64,000 nt of DNA from Pelagibius sp. (GCA_028280305.1 JANQMC010000146.1:22390-86389), one strand, 5' to 3'. Shown: positions 8,581 to 20,203, counted from the stretch's first letter. Notes: generated by a model from the sequence alone, not told the origin. Numbers and translations: made by a program.

Positions 8581-8622
8581 TCCTTGCGCTGACCGCAACA
8601 GGGATTCCAAAAAACACTTCAC

Positions 8623-8651
8623 AAGGGGAGGCATCGCTGTCTCCCCTTTTT
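8623..8651 (+). terminator. Intrinsic terminator of the small secreted protein gene
   Basis: AAGGGGAG pairs with CTCCCCTT (8 bp) around a 10-nt loop, followed by a T-run, 43 bp after the stop codon. Confidence 0.85.
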
Positions 8652-8800
8652 CATTGGCGCTGCGCAGGCAGGCAGTCCTTTCCCCGGGAACAGCCGCCCA
8701 GCACTGACGAATCACCGGATTGATGAACTATCCGGCCACGCTGCGCCCCAGTCCGCCGCCAAACATCGTTCAAAAGCTGTCAGTTGCGAGCGGTTATCAC

Positions 8801-8828
8801 TTGATTCTCCCGCGATATCTTATATTTA
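8801..8828 (+). promoter_or_regulatory. Candidate suf operon promoter
   Basis: TTGATT (8801-8806) and TATTTA (8823-8828) with a 16-bp spacer form a plausible sigma70 promoter. The expected transcription start falls inside the IscR-like operator that follows. Confidence 0.45.
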
Positions 8829-8853
8829 AATCCATACTAGATTAGTCGGATTT
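8829..8853. promoter_or_regulatory. IscR-like operator of the suf operon
   Basis: The core TACTAGATTAGTC (8835-8847) matches the type 1 IscR consensus core GACTRWWWYAGTC at 11 of 13 positions by my count, and the flanks match partly. It sits between the candidate promoter and the regulator's start codon at 8864, as expected for autorepression by the Fe-S form. Confidence 0.55.
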
Positions 8854-8863
8854 GAGGTTTCCC

Positions 8864-9337
8864 ATGTTCCGGTTAAACCGCCTGACAGACTATGGCGTCG
8901 TGCTGATGTCGCAGATGAGCCTGCGCGGCGGGGAGCTGCGCTCTGCCCAGCAGATCTCCGATGACACCGCCGTGCCCCTGCCGACGGTGGCCAAGCTGCT
9001 CAATCTGCTCAGCAAGGCCGGTCTGGTCACTTCCCAGCGCGGCGCCGCCGGCGGCTATGCCCTGAGCCGCAGTCCGGAAGAGATCTCCGTGGCCCAGATC
9101 ATCCAGGCACTGGAAGGTCCGATTGCCCTCACCGCCTGCGTCACCGGCGCATCGGACTCCTGCGATGTGGAATCGCTCTGCCCCATGCGCGGCAACTGGG
9201 ACAAGGTGAACACCGCCATTCAGGACGCTCTCACCAGCGTCAGTCTGGCCGAGATGTCGGCCTTCCCCGAAAACTTCGGCCTGCCGACGGCCGGAACCAA
9301 GGTGCCGCTCCGGCCCAGAGGTAAGATTGAGAACTGA
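8864..9337 (+). CDS. sufR: Rrf2-family Fe-S cluster assembly regulator
   Basis: A 157-residue DNA-binding regulator of the IscR/Rrf2 family heading the suf operon. An N-terminal winged helix (residues 1-70, FRLNRLTDYGVVLMSQM, RGAAGGYALSRSPEEISV) is followed by a dimerisation helix and three cysteines spaced C-x7-C-x5-C (CVTGASDSCDVESLC), positioned like the Fe-S ligands of IscR. ATG at 8864 is preferred over the TTG at 8852 because TTTGAGG lies just upstream. It probably senses cluster supply and represses the operon through the 8829-8853 operator. The name sufR is used in the alphaproteobacterial sense, not for the unrelated cyanobacterial protein. Confidence 0.88.
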   Translation: MFRLNRLTDYGVVLMSQMSLRGGELRSAQQISDDTAVPLPTVAKLLNLLSKAGLVTSQRGAAGGYALSRSPEEISVAQIIQALEGPIALTACVTGASDSCDVESLCPMRGNWDKVNTAIQDALTSVSLAEMSAFPENFGLPTAGTKVPLRPRGKIEN

Positions 9338-9383
9338 TGCAAAGAATGCCCGTCAAGCTTTTGGCAATCAGGAGATTTTTTAG

Positions 9384-10835
<1,452 letters not shown>

Positions 10836-10870
10836 GCAAAGAAAAAGCGTAACAAGGATCATAGCGAAAC

Positions 10871-11620
10871 ATGCTTGAGATCAAAAATCTGCACGCCACC
10901 GTGGACGGCAAGGAAATCCTCAAGGGTCTGGACCTGACCATCAAGGCCGGCGAGGTGCACGCCATCATGGGTCCCAACGGCTCCGGCAAGTCCACGCTCT
11001 CCTATGTCATGACCGGCCGCGAAGGTTACGAAGTGACCGAAGGCGAAGTGCTGTTCAAAGGCAAGAACATCCTGGAGATGGAACCGGAGGAGCGCGCCGG
11101 TGAAGGCCTGTTCCTGGCCTTTCAGTATCCGGTCGAAATCCCCGGCGTGCCCAACACCACTTTCCTGAAAGAGGCGATGAACTCGGTGCGCCGTTACCGC
11201 GGCGAGGATGAGCTTGACGCCATGCAGTTCGTGAAGCTGGTGCGCGAGAAGACCAAACAGTTGGGCATCAATGACGAGATGCTGAAGCGCGCGGTGAATG
11301 TCGGGTTTTCCGGCGGCGAGAAGAAGCGTAACGAGGCGCTGCAGATGGCGGTGCTGGAGCCCTGCCTCGCCGTGCTAGACGAGACCGATTCCGGCCTCGA
11401 CATCGACGCGCTTAAAACCGTCGCCAACTCGGTCAATCTGCTGCGTGGCCCGGACAATGCGATGCTGGTGATCACCCACTACCAGCGGCTGCTGGACTAC
11501 ATCGTGCCGGACCAGGTGCATGTGCTGGCCCAGGGCAGGATCCAGCGCAGCGGCGGCAAGGAACTGGCGCTGGAGCTGGAAAAGAAAGGCTACGCCGAAT
11601 TCACCGGCGCCGCCGCCTGA
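10871..11620 (+). CDS. sufC: Fe-S assembly ATPase SufC
   Basis: A 249-residue ABC-type ATPase that drives conformational change in the SufBCD complex. Walker A is GPNGSGKST, the signature is FSGGEKKRNE, and Walker B is LAVLDETDSGLD, the SufC variants of these motifs. Standard length. It lies between sufB and sufD, with 37 bp to the sufD start. Confidence 0.97.
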   Translation: MLEIKNLHATVDGKEILKGLDLTIKAGEVHAIMGPNGSGKSTLSYVMTGREGYEVTEGEVLFKGKNILEMEPEERAGEGLFLAFQYPVEIPGVPNTTFLKEAMNSVRRYRGEDELDAMQFVKLVREKTKQLGINDEMLKRAVNVGFSGGEKKRNEALQMAVLEPCLAVLDETDSGLDIDALKTVANSVNLLRGPDNAMLVITHYQRLLDYIVPDQVHVLAQGRIQRSGGKELALELEKKGYAEFTGAAA

Positions 11621-11657
11621 TACCGAAGAAGATCAAAGAGCTTGGCTAGAGATCACG

Positions 11658-12974
11658 ATGACAGAAGCTTTTAACGAACACTTCGGCGCCCTGCGCGACC
11701 ACCTGCCGGGGCAGAACCTCTCCTGGCTGACGGCGCTGCGTCAGCGCGGCCTGGACCGCTTTGCCAAGAACGGCTTGCCGACCCCGCGCATGGAGGCCTG
11801 GAAATACACAAGCCTGCGTCCCATCGAGAAGGTCGACTTTGCCGCCGAGGGTGTGCCGCGGGCCTGCATCTCGATCGACCGGGCGCCCAGCTTGCTGCCG
11901 GAGGCGACCGAGAGCCACCGTCTGGTTTTCGTCGACGGTCATTTTCGCAGTGATCTGTCGCGGCTGGGCGAGCTGCCGGAAGGTGCCCGGATCACGACCC
12001 TGGGCGAGCAGATGGTGGATGATCCCGACTGGCTGCACGGCCATCTCGACCACCTGGAAGCGCCGCTGGTTCAGCCGATGCTGGCCCTGAACACGGCAAT
12101 GATGATGAACGGCTTTGTCCTGAGGCTGGCGCGCGGCACAGTTCTGCCTCACCCGATCGAGGTGATCCACCTGGGCGGCGCCGGCGATGCGCCCCTCGCC
12201 TATCATCCGCGCAATCTCGTGGTTCTGGAGGAAGGCAGCCAGGCGACTCTGATCGAACACTGCAGTCATCTCGGCGAGCAGCCTTATCTCAGCAATTCAA
12301 TGACCGAGATCAGCGTCGCCGACGGCGCAACTTTGCGGCACTACAAACTCCAGGCCGACGCGCTTAACGCCTTTCATCTGGCCACCGTAAAGGCCGAGGT
12401 CGGACGTGATGCAACCTATGATTCATTTTGCATGACCACCGGCGCGCGGCTGTCACGCAACGAGGTCTCGGTGCGGCTCTCCGGCCAAGGCGCAGACTGT
12501 CACCTGAACGGCGCCTATCTGGTGCGCGGCGAGCAACACTGCGACAATACCACCGTGGTCGACCACCTGGTGCCCAATACGACCTGCCGGGAAGTCTTCA
12601 AGGGTGTTGTTGATGACAAGGCCCGCGCCGTCTTCCAGGGTAAGCTGAAGGTGCATCGCGATGCCCAGCACACCAACGGCCACCAACTGAGCAAGGTTCT
12701 GCTGCTGTCGGACCGGGCGGAAATCAACGCCAAGCCGGAGCTGGAGATCTATGCCGACGACGTGGTCTGCAGCCACGGCGCCACCGCCGGCGACCTGGAC
12801 CACGATGCGCTGTTTTATCTGCGCGCCCGCGGCATTCCCGAAGCCGCGGCCCGTTCCATGCTGATCGAGGCTTTCCTCGGCGAAAGCGTCGATCAGATCG
12901 CCGCTGAAGGTCTCTGCCCGGCGCTGATGGCCTCCATCGGCCACTGGCTGGCCGGCAGCCGCGGAGACTATTGA
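11658..12974 (+). CDS. sufD: Fe-S cluster scaffold subunit SufD
   Basis: A 438-residue SufB/SufD-family protein. The open frame extends upstream into sufC; the ATG at 11658 (MTEAFNEHFGALRD) is chosen because it begins the family's N-terminal helical domain and follows sufC. The beta-helix core carries HYKLQ and GAYLVRGEQHCDNTTVVDH, and the C-terminus has CSHGATAGDLDHDALFYLRARG. It pairs with SufB in the scaffold. The next gene, sufS, starts two bases after its stop. Confidence 0.95.
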   Translation: MTEAFNEHFGALRDHLPGQNLSWLTALRQRGLDRFAKNGLPTPRMEAWKYTSLRPIEKVDFAAEGVPRACISIDRAPSLLPEATESHRLVFVDGHFRSDLSRLGELPEGARITTLGEQMVDDPDWLHGHLDHLEAPLVQPMLALNTAMMMNGFVLRLARGTVLPHPIEVIHLGGAGDAPLAYHPRNLVVLEEGSQATLIEHCSHLGEQPYLSNSMTEISVADGATLRHYKLQADALNAFHLATVKAEVGRDATYDSFCMTTGARLSRNEVSVRLSGQGADCHLNGAYLVRGEQHCDNTTVVDHLVPNTTCREVFKGVVDDKARAVFQGKLKVHRDAQHTNGHQLSKVLLLSDRAEINAKPELEIYADDVVCSHGATAGDLDHDALFYLRARGIPEAAARSMLIEAFLGESVDQIAAEGLCPALMASIGHWLAGSRGDY

Positions 12975-12975
12975 A

Positions 12976-14247
<1,272 letters not shown>

Positions 14248-14251
14248 CGCC

Positions 14252-14722
14252 ATGGAAGACGCCCTCCGCGATCTCTATCAGGAAGTGATCCTGGACCACG
14301 GCAAGCATCCGCGGAACCACCGCCATCCGCCGGAGGCCAACCGCTCCGCGCGCGGCTACAACCCGCTTTGCGGCGATCAGGTGACGGTCTATCTGGCGGC
14401 CGACGACAGCGGCTGCATCCAGGACGTCGCTTTCGAGGGCCAGGGCTGCGCAATCTCCATCGCTTCCGCTTCGATGATGACGGAGGTGTTGCGCGGCAAG
14501 ACCGAAACCGAAGCGCGACGGCTCTTCGACGACTTCCACCGTCTCTGCACGGAAAACGACTTCACTCTCGATCAGGCTGAAGCCGAGGACCGCGAGGCCC
14601 TGGAGCGTCTTCAGGTGCTTTCCGGCGTGCGCGAGTTTCCGGTGCGGGTGAAATGCGCCACGCTGGCCTGGCACGCCATGACATCAGCGCTTTCCGGCGG
14701 CGGCGAAGCGACAACGGAATGA
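14252..14722 (+). CDS. sufU: SufU-type sulfur acceptor / scaffold
   Basis: A 156-residue IscU-like protein of the SufU subtype. The three conserved cysteines are in NPLCGD, GQGCAISIAS and VKCATLAW, and the extra segment between the second and third that marks SufU is present. In known systems SufU is a zinc-dependent sulfur acceptor for SufS. No sufE is seen in the operon, which fits SufU filling that role. It starts four bases after the sufS stop. Confidence 0.93.
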   Translation: MEDALRDLYQEVILDHGKHPRNHRHPPEANRSARGYNPLCGDQVTVYLAADDSGCIQDVAFEGQGCAISIASASMMTEVLRGKTETEARRLFDDFHRLCTENDFTLDQAEAEDREALERLQVLSGVREFPVRVKCATLAWHAMTSALSGGGEATTE

Positions 14723-14743
14723 AGCGCGGAATAGAGGGATAAG

Positions 14744-15160
14744 ATGAACGACCATCCGCCCAACGATCATCCCCTGGGATTGGACAGCTTCGGCTTCGGC
14801 GCCGCACCGGAAGGCCTGACCGCCAGAGCCGGGGCGCCTTTGCAGCCCGGCCTACCGGTGGCCGAGAAGCTGACCGTGGAAAACGCGATGCGCCAGGTCC
14901 ACGATCCGGAGATTCCGGTGAACATCTATGACCTCGGCCTGATCTACGAGTTGGACATCCACAACGACGGCTCGGTCGCCATCCAGATGACCCTTACGGC
15001 CCCCGCCTGTCCGGTGGCCGGCGAGATGCCGCAGCAGGTCGCCGATGCCGTGGCCGATGCCGAGGGCGTCGGCGAGGTCCAGGTAACCCTGACCTGGGAT
15101 CCGCCCTGGACGCCGGAGCGGATGTCCGAGGACGCCAAGCTGGCATTAGGAATGTTCTAA
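14744..15160 (+). CDS. sufT: SUF system maturation factor SufT (DUF59/MIP18)
   Basis: A 138-residue protein of the MIP18/DUF59 family. The core (from about residue 45) begins VENAMRQVHDPEIPVNIYDLGLIY and contains the Cys of TAPACPVAGEMP, ending TWDPPWTPERMSEDAKLALGMF. SufT proteins help mature Fe-S enzymes. The N-terminal 40 residues are Pro/Gly-rich and probably disordered. It lies 21 bp after sufU in the operon. Confidence 0.92.
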   Translation: MNDHPPNDHPLGLDSFGFGAAPEGLTARAGAPLQPGLPVAEKLTVENAMRQVHDPEIPVNIYDLGLIYELDIHNDGSVAIQMTLTAPACPVAGEMPQQVADAVADAEGVGEVQVTLTWDPPWTPERMSEDAKLALGMF

Positions 15161-15242
15161 CGTTTATAGATAGTTATAGGGCCTTCCGTTTGAACCCGGT
15201 AATCCCTATATGTAGGTTTCAAGAGAACGGGTAAGATAGACC

Positions 15243-15581
15243 ATGGCCATTGCGAATCTCATCAGCCTGACCGACGCCGCCGCAGAGCGGGTCAAGGCCC
15301 TGATCGCCAAGAGCGAAGAGCCGGTCCTCGGCCTGCGCGTCGGCGTCAGCACGCGCGGCTGCTCCGGTATGAGCTATGTGGTGGAGTACGCCAAAGAGCA
15401 GCGCAAGCTGGAAGACGTGGTCGAGGACAAGGGCGTCAAGATCTTCATAGAGCCGACGGCGGTCATGTTCCTTTTCGGCAGTGAGATGGACTATGTCGAG
15501 GACAAGTTCCAGACAGGGTTCGTCTTCACTAATCCGAACGAAAAGGGACGCTGCGGCTGCGGGGAATCCTTCCACGTCTAA
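15243..15581 (+). CDS. sufA: A-type Fe-S carrier SufA
   Basis: A 112-residue HesB/IscA-family carrier. The three ligand cysteines are in STRGCSGMSY and the C-terminal GRCGCGESFHV, exactly as expected. It transfers clusters from the scaffold to target proteins. The 82-bp gap after sufT is the largest in the operon and is relatively A/T-rich, so an internal promoter is possible, though none is obvious. Confidence 0.95.
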   Translation: MAIANLISLTDAAAERVKALIAKSEEPVLGLRVGVSTRGCSGMSYVVEYAKEQRKLEDVVEDKGVKIFIEPTAVMFLFGSEMDYVEDKFQTGFVFTNPNEKGRCGCGESFHV

Positions 15582-15598
15582 GCTGCCGCTCCGAGGTC

Positions 15599-15622
15599 AC
15601 GGGGCGTTGCCCGCCCCCCTTC
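15599..15622 (+). terminator. Possible suf operon terminator
   Basis: GGGGCG pairs with CGCCCC around TTGCC, 20 bp after sufA. The trailing sequence (CCTTCC) has only a weak T content, so efficiency is doubtful. Confidence 0.4.
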
Positions 15623-15638
15623 CGGAAACAATCCAAGG

Positions 15639-15654
15639 TTAACTGCGGCTTAAC
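15639..15654. promoter_or_regulatory. Perfect CtrA-type box
   Basis: TTAA, seven bases, then TTAAC: an exact match to the CtrA consensus TTAA-N7-TTAAC. It lies 64 bp before the start of the methyltransferase-flippase pair, in the intergenic space after the suf operon. Confidence 0.6.
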
Positions 15655-15717
15655 ATCCGCTTGGGACAATTGCGCCTGATTTTCGGGCCCAACGACCGTC
15701 ACGAGCGCGAAGCCACT

Positions 15718-16455
15718 ATGCAGACAATCAAGCACGCCTATGCTTCAGCCATGCAAGGCCTGGGGTCCGGGCTTTACAGCAGCGGTGTGCTGAATCGAGA
15801 GACACCGCCGTTGCACGGTGATCTGTGGCGCTGGCTGCACAGCCTTTTCGCGATCTACGACATCGACGCCATGGTCCGACTGGACCTGCCCTGGTGGACG
15901 CTGCGGGCTGCAAAGCTGGTGGACCGCTTCCTTCAGCAGCGGCCGGGGGCGATGGTCTTCGAATACGGCTCAGGCGCCAGCACGGTCTTTCTGGCAAAGC
16001 GTGCCGAAATCGTTGTTTCCGCAGAGCACGATCCGCGCTGGCACGCGACGGTGACCAAGAAGGTGGCCGGACATCCCAATGTACTCCTCACTCTGGCAGA
16101 GGCGGAACCGGTAGACGCCCAGAGCACTCACTGGTCCGCCCACCGCGCCTGGTCCGGGTATGACTTCAACAACTACGTACAGGCCATCGACCGTTTCGAA
16201 GGCCTCTTCGATCTCATCGTAATCGACGGCCGCTGCCGGGCCCACTGCCTGCAGGCGGCCAAGCGGCGCATCAAACCGGATGGGCTGATCCTCTTCGACA
16301 ACGCCGGCCGGCGGCGCTATCGTGCGGCCCTGGAAGGCAGCGCCATGCCCAAACTGGCGACCTCCGGTCTCACCGCCTGTCTGCCTTATCCGGACTCCAC
16401 CGTCCTACTGTCGCCGGAGCAGGCGGTGTTGCAGGCCCTGGTGGACGCAGGATGA
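15718..16455 (+). CDS. Predicted class I SAM-dependent methyltransferase-like protein
   Basis: A 245-residue cytosolic protein with a Rossmann-like methyltransferase pattern: motif I is AMVFEYGSGASTVFLAKR (about residues 78-95), followed by an acidic strand end (VVSAEHD), then FDLIVIDGRCRAHCLQAA and DGLILFDNAG. ATG at 15718 is preferred over TTG at 15661, which would lie almost on the CtrA box. Related proteins occur in surface-polysaccharide clusters. It overlaps the next gene by four bases (ATGA), so the two are translationally coupled. Substrate unknown. Confidence 0.7.
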   Translation: MQTIKHAYASAMQGLGSGLYSSGVLNRETPPLHGDLWRWLHSLFAIYDIDAMVRLDLPWWTLRAAKLVDRFLQQRPGAMVFEYGSGASTVFLAKRAEIVVSAEHDPRWHATVTKKVAGHPNVLLTLAEAEPVDAQSTHWSAHRAWSGYDFNNYVQAIDRFEGLFDLIVIDGRCRAHCLQAAKRRIKPDGLILFDNAGRRRYRAALEGSAMPKLATSGLTACLPYPDSTVLLSPEQAVLQALVDAG

Positions 16456-17393
16456 CAAGGGGTCTGCTGAGAGCCGCCGCCTGGCTGCTGCCGCTTGCGG
16501 CCCTGCTTTATCTGGGCTTCGCCCTGAGCGACCTCGACCTCTCGGAGTTCGGTAGCTATCTGAACAGCCGGGTTCTGGGGGTCGCCTGCATCGTCGCCCT
16601 GCTCTATGGCGCCGGGCTCTATCTTCTGGCTTTCGCCTGGTCGGCCTGCCTGCAGAAGTGTTCAAGAAATCCGGTCAGTCCGGAAGCAGCGGTGCAACTC
16701 TACGCCTTCGCCACCTTCGCCAAGTACCTTCCCGGCAACGTCTTCCACTATGCCGGACGACAGATCGCCGCAGCCCGCCTGGGCTACGGCCAGAAGGCAC
16801 CGGCACAGGCAACCTTCCTGGAGATACTGGGACACTTGGCTGCGGTCGGGGTGATCCTGCTGGCCCTGTTGCCCTTCACACTGTCCGGCCTTGCCGCACT
16901 GTTGTCACTGGCCGGTGAGCAACTGCGACCTTGGGTTTTCGCCGGGCTGCTCTGTGCGGTTGCCGGCATCGTGTTTCTGTGGCTGTCGCCGAAGGCGCGC
17001 GCACTGCTGCCTTCCTTGGACATCCGCCTGCTATCCTTCGTCGGCTTGCTGCAGCTCAGTTTCTTCGCCTTGGTGGCTCTGCTCGGCGTTTGGCTTGCTA
17101 TTCCCGTACTAAACCTGCCGCAGGAGGCCATGCCCCTAATAGTCTTCGTCTATCTGGCGTCCTGGCTTATCGGTTTCGTGACCCCGGGCGCCCCGGGCGG
17201 ACTGGGGGTGCGGGAGGCCTGTCTGCTGGCGGGGCTCGGCGGCTTGGCCGACCCGGAAGCCGTGCTCGCTTTTGCCGCCCTGACACGCGGCGCCTTCCTG
17301 GTTGGCGAGGCGCTGTTCTCGGTCTCCGGCTTTCTGTTCCGGCCGGGTCAGGAAGTCAGCGCCCAGAGCCGCCCCTCGGCAACGGCGCGATGA
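16452..17393 (+). CDS. Flippase-like membrane protein (LPG synthase TM / YbhN-like)
   Basis: A 313-residue integral membrane protein with seven to eight predicted helices. The motif KYLPGNVFHYAGRQIAA and the C-terminal TPGAPGGLGVREACL match the lysylphosphatidylglycerol-synthase transmembrane / AglD / YbhN family, which is associated with lipid or lipid-linked sugar flipping. It is coupled to the methyltransferase by a four-base overlap. Its last 38 bases overlap the 3' end of the convergent gene at 17356-18960. Confidence 0.78.
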   Translation: MTRGLLRAAAWLLPLAALLYLGFALSDLDLSEFGSYLNSRVLGVACIVALLYGAGLYLLAFAWSACLQKCSRNPVSPEAAVQLYAFATFAKYLPGNVFHYAGRQIAAARLGYGQKAPAQATFLEILGHLAAVGVILLALLPFTLSGLAALLSLAGEQLRPWVFAGLLCAVAGIVFLWLSPKARALLPSLDIRLLSFVGLLQLSFFALVALLGVWLAIPVLNLPQEAMPLIVFVYLASWLIGFVTPGAPGGLGVREACLLAGLGGLADPEAVLAFAALTRGAFLVGEALFSVSGFLFRPGQEVSAQSRPSATAR

Positions 17394-18960
17394 TCCGGTA
17401 GAGAATGAAGACCTCGCTCGTTGCCACTCTTTCCAAACCACCCAGTTCATCCAACGTAGCGGTGCTGCTGCGCAGCCACAGCAGATAGTCGAAGTGGCGC
17501 GGCCAGTCGTTCCAATAGGCATGGGCCGGGTCATGGCGGCCGGCCGGGTCGGCCAGGACCCGGTCCCGGCCTTGCTCCAAGGCCTGTCGTGGCACCGGCC
17601 AACCCTGGGGCACGTCCAAGGCAGCACGCGCAGGCGCGGCCTCCACCAAAGACGTTGCGGTGAAGAGTAGCGGCACGAACATGCCGCGCTCAATGGCCGC
17701 GAGAGAGCCGCTGTGCACGAAGTCGATCCAAGCTGGAGAGCAGCCCGGACAGGCTGGATCGTAGTCGCCGGCGACAAGAAGAGCGCCGCCGGGTGTGGCC
17801 TTCATCAGAGCCTGTCGGACCTCCTGCTGTACCGCGTCGTTACGGGCCATCTGCAGCCCACCGGCCAATAGCGAAGTGCCGACCACCGACAACAATAGGA
17901 CCTGAACCAGTCGCGAGGCCAGAACCGACGCCGCAGGCTGCACCGCTGCGACAAGCAAGAGCAGCCCGACAAAGGGAAAACGAAAGTCCAGGCCCCAGAT
18001 TCCAAGGGCCATGTTGGGCATGGCGATCACAAGGCCCGCCATGGCCCAAAGCAGCGGCTTCAGATCGCTATCGAGCCTGGCTTCGCCGCGGCGCAGCAGG
18101 CCATAGAGGAGCACCAGAATGACCAGCAACACCAGAGGACCGGCCGGCACCACCTGGGCCGAGGTCGGGGAAAGAAAGGCCAAGGCCTTTGCTCCGAGCG
18201 GGCCATAGAAGGTCTGGCTGTCGCCGACCCCGGCTTGGCCGAAGAGCACGTAGGCGAAGAACACGAGCGGCAGCGCAAACTGCATCATGTGTCTGATGAA
18301 AGTCAGCAGGTTTTCCCGCAGACCAAGGTCCCGCCTGCGCCAGATCCGCAATAGTTCGAGGCAGAGAATCAGGTATCCGCAGAGCAGAAAGCCAAGAAGG
18401 TGGGCGAAAAAGAGAACCGTCTGCGCGCAGGCGAAAACCGCCAGGCGCCGCCGCCAGGACCACGTCTCACTCATCAGCCAGAAGTAGACAGCCCAGAGCG
18501 CCAGGCCGACCGCGAAAAGGAAATTCATGAACCCCCAGCGCAGGGCTTCGTTAAATAGCAGTGCCAGCGGCAGCAGCGCCCAAAGGTTGATGGCCGCTGC
18601 CCCGCGCCGTTGCAGGGCCACGGCGGCGGAAAACAGAAGCAGCAGCGTCAGGCCGTTGAACAGTGCGCCGACGACATAGGGTGACAGCCATCCCATGAAA
18701 GGCGCCGCGAAGAGATCCATCGCCAGGTCGGGGATCAAGCGCCATTCAAGAACATAGTTCTCTGCCAGCAAGGCATCGCCGCCAAGACTGTACTGAATAA
18801 AAACCCGGGCCAGATGATTGGGGTAATCGCGGGCGATGCCGAGAGGAAAGACGAGGGGTAATGCAAAAACGACCACGCCCATCGTCAGGACGGTCAGCAG
18901 GCCGGCATACCGGCGCAGGCCAGGCAGCCCTGTATTCTCTGAAACTGGAAAGGTCGACAA
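17356..18960 (-). CDS. Polytopic membrane protein, GT-C-like
   Basis: A 534-residue protein with about ten hydrophobic helices. The first external loop after helix 1 contains ARDYPNHLARVFIQYS, an acidic motif in the place where GT-C glycosyltransferases carry catalytic Asp/Glu. The C-terminal part from about residue 385 is soluble (LMKATPGGALLVAGDYDP). The start is uncertain: TTG at 18960 is used as the longest plausible start and gives a short cytoplasmic tail before helix 1. It is convergent with, and overlaps, the flippase-like gene. A surface-glycan role fits the neighbourhood; family assignment is tentative. Confidence 0.6.
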   Translation of the reverse strand: MSTFPVSENTGLPGLRRYAGLLTVLTMGVVVFALPLVFPLGIARDYPNHLARVFIQYSLGGDALLAENYVLEWRLIPDLAMDLFAAPFMGWLSPYVVGALFNGLTLLLLFSAAVALQRRGAAAINLWALLPLALLFNEALRWGFMNFLFAVGLALWAVYFWLMSETWSWRRRLAVFACAQTVLFFAHLLGFLLCGYLILCLELLRIWRRRDLGLRENLLTFIRHMMQFALPLVFFAYVLFGQAGVGDSQTFYGPLGAKALAFLSPTSAQVVPAGPLVLLVILVLLYGLLRRGEARLDSDLKPLLWAMAGLVIAMPNMALGIWGLDFRFPFVGLLLLVAAVQPAASVLASRLVQVLLLSVVGTSLLAGGLQMARNDAVQQEVRQALMKATPGGALLVAGDYDPACPGCSPAWIDFVHSGSLAAIERGMFVPLLFTATSLVEAAPARAALDVPQGWPVPRQALEQGRDRVLADPAGRHDPAHAYWNDWPRHFDYLLWLRSSTATLDELGGLERVATSEVFILYRIIAPLPRGGSGR

Positions 18961-19110
18961 GCAGTTGGCCCGCCTTGACTTTTCATGGAAACGCCAAGTC
19001 GTAAACCATTCGGCTTGTGAAAGGATTAATGACTCTGTCGCAGACTGCAGCCTCTGCCGCCGCGTGGATCCTGCGTTTCCGCGGCCGCGGAGAAGATGCG
19101 AGGAAGCCCC

Positions 19111-20136
19111 ATGTCGCTGTCTCTTTCAATCGTGGTCCCCTTTTTTAACGAAGAGGAAACCATAGACAAACTCTACAAGCAGATTGTCGCCGCGGTCGCG
19201 CCGACGGGCTGCCCGTTCGAGGTTATCTATGTGAACGACGGCAGCACCGACCTGGGCGCGATGAAGGCCCAGAAGCTGGTGGAAAGCAACACCGCGGTCT
19301 CGCTGATCAACTTCAGAACCAATTTCGGCAAAGCCGCCGCCCTCTCCGCCGGCTTTCGAAGGGCCCGCGGCGATGTGGTTATCACCATGGATGCCGACCT
19401 GCAGGACGACCCTGCCGAGATACCACGCTTCCTGGAACAGATCCGCAGCGGGGTCGACGTGGTCAGCGGCTGGAAGCAGAAGCGCCACGACCCGCTCGGC
19501 AAGACTCTGCCCTCCAAGCTGTTCAACGCCGTGGTCGGGCGCATTTTCGGGCTGCGCCTGCACGACTACAACTGCGGCTTTAAGGCCTATCGGCGCTCCG
19601 CCCTGGTGCACCTCAACCTCTATGGAGAGCTACATCGCTTCACCCCTGCCCTGCTCCACAGCCTCGGTTTTCAGGTGAGCGAGATTCCAGTTACCCATCA
19701 CCCGCGAAGTCATGGCCAGTCGAAGTACGGCTGGAGCCGCCTGATCAAGGGCATGATCGACCTCTTCACCGTGTTGCTTTCGACGCGCTTTCGCATGCGC
19801 CCGGCGCACCTTTTTGCCTATATCGGCCTGCCGATCGCCGGATCTGGATTTGCCGCCCTTACCTATCTGTCAGTGCTTTGGCTGATCGGCGCCGGGCCCA
19901 TCGGGTCGCGTCCACTCCTGTTCTTGGGGATCATGGCGGTACTGTTCGGAACCCAGATGGTGGCCACCGGACTGATTGCCGAAGTGATCCGGGCCAGCCG
20001 TCCTCAGGAAGAGGAGAAGTACCTCGTCGAAAGCGAGTACGGTCCTACCGAAGAGCGGATCGGTCAGTCGCAAAGCGGCAGCATGATCGCAGCCAAACAA
20101 ATGCCGCTTCAACCGACCGACCGCCGCTCGGCCTGA
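19111..20136 (+). CDS. GT2 glycosyltransferase, DPM/GtrB-like
   Basis: A 341-residue membrane-anchored glycosyltransferase that probably loads a sugar onto undecaprenyl phosphate. The GT-A domain (residues 1-220) has SIVVPFFNEEETI, the nucleotide-binding DGSTD and the DxD-type motif TMDADLQDDP. Two C-terminal helices (about 228-300) follow, as in GtrB/ArnC-type enzymes. ATG at 19111 is preferred over one at 19096 because AGGA lies eight bases upstream. It is convergent with the GT87 gene at 20204-21484. Confidence 0.88.
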   Translation: MSLSLSIVVPFFNEEETIDKLYKQIVAAVAPTGCPFEVIYVNDGSTDLGAMKAQKLVESNTAVSLINFRTNFGKAAALSAGFRRARGDVVITMDADLQDDPAEIPRFLEQIRSGVDVVSGWKQKRHDPLGKTLPSKLFNAVVGRIFGLRLHDYNCGFKAYRRSALVHLNLYGELHRFTPALLHSLGFQVSEIPVTHHPRSHGQSKYGWSRLIKGMIDLFTVLLSTRFRMRPAHLFAYIGLPIAGSGFAALTYLSVLWLIGAGPIGSRPLLFLGIMAVLFGTQMVATGLIAEVIRASRPQEEEKYLVESEYGPTEERIGQSQSGSMIAAKQMPLQPTDRRSA

Positions 20137-20203
20137 AGCCCAAAAAAGGCACGCAGCCATTCACTTGGCACACAACAATCAAGAAAGCGTCGTCAGCGAT
20201 CCG

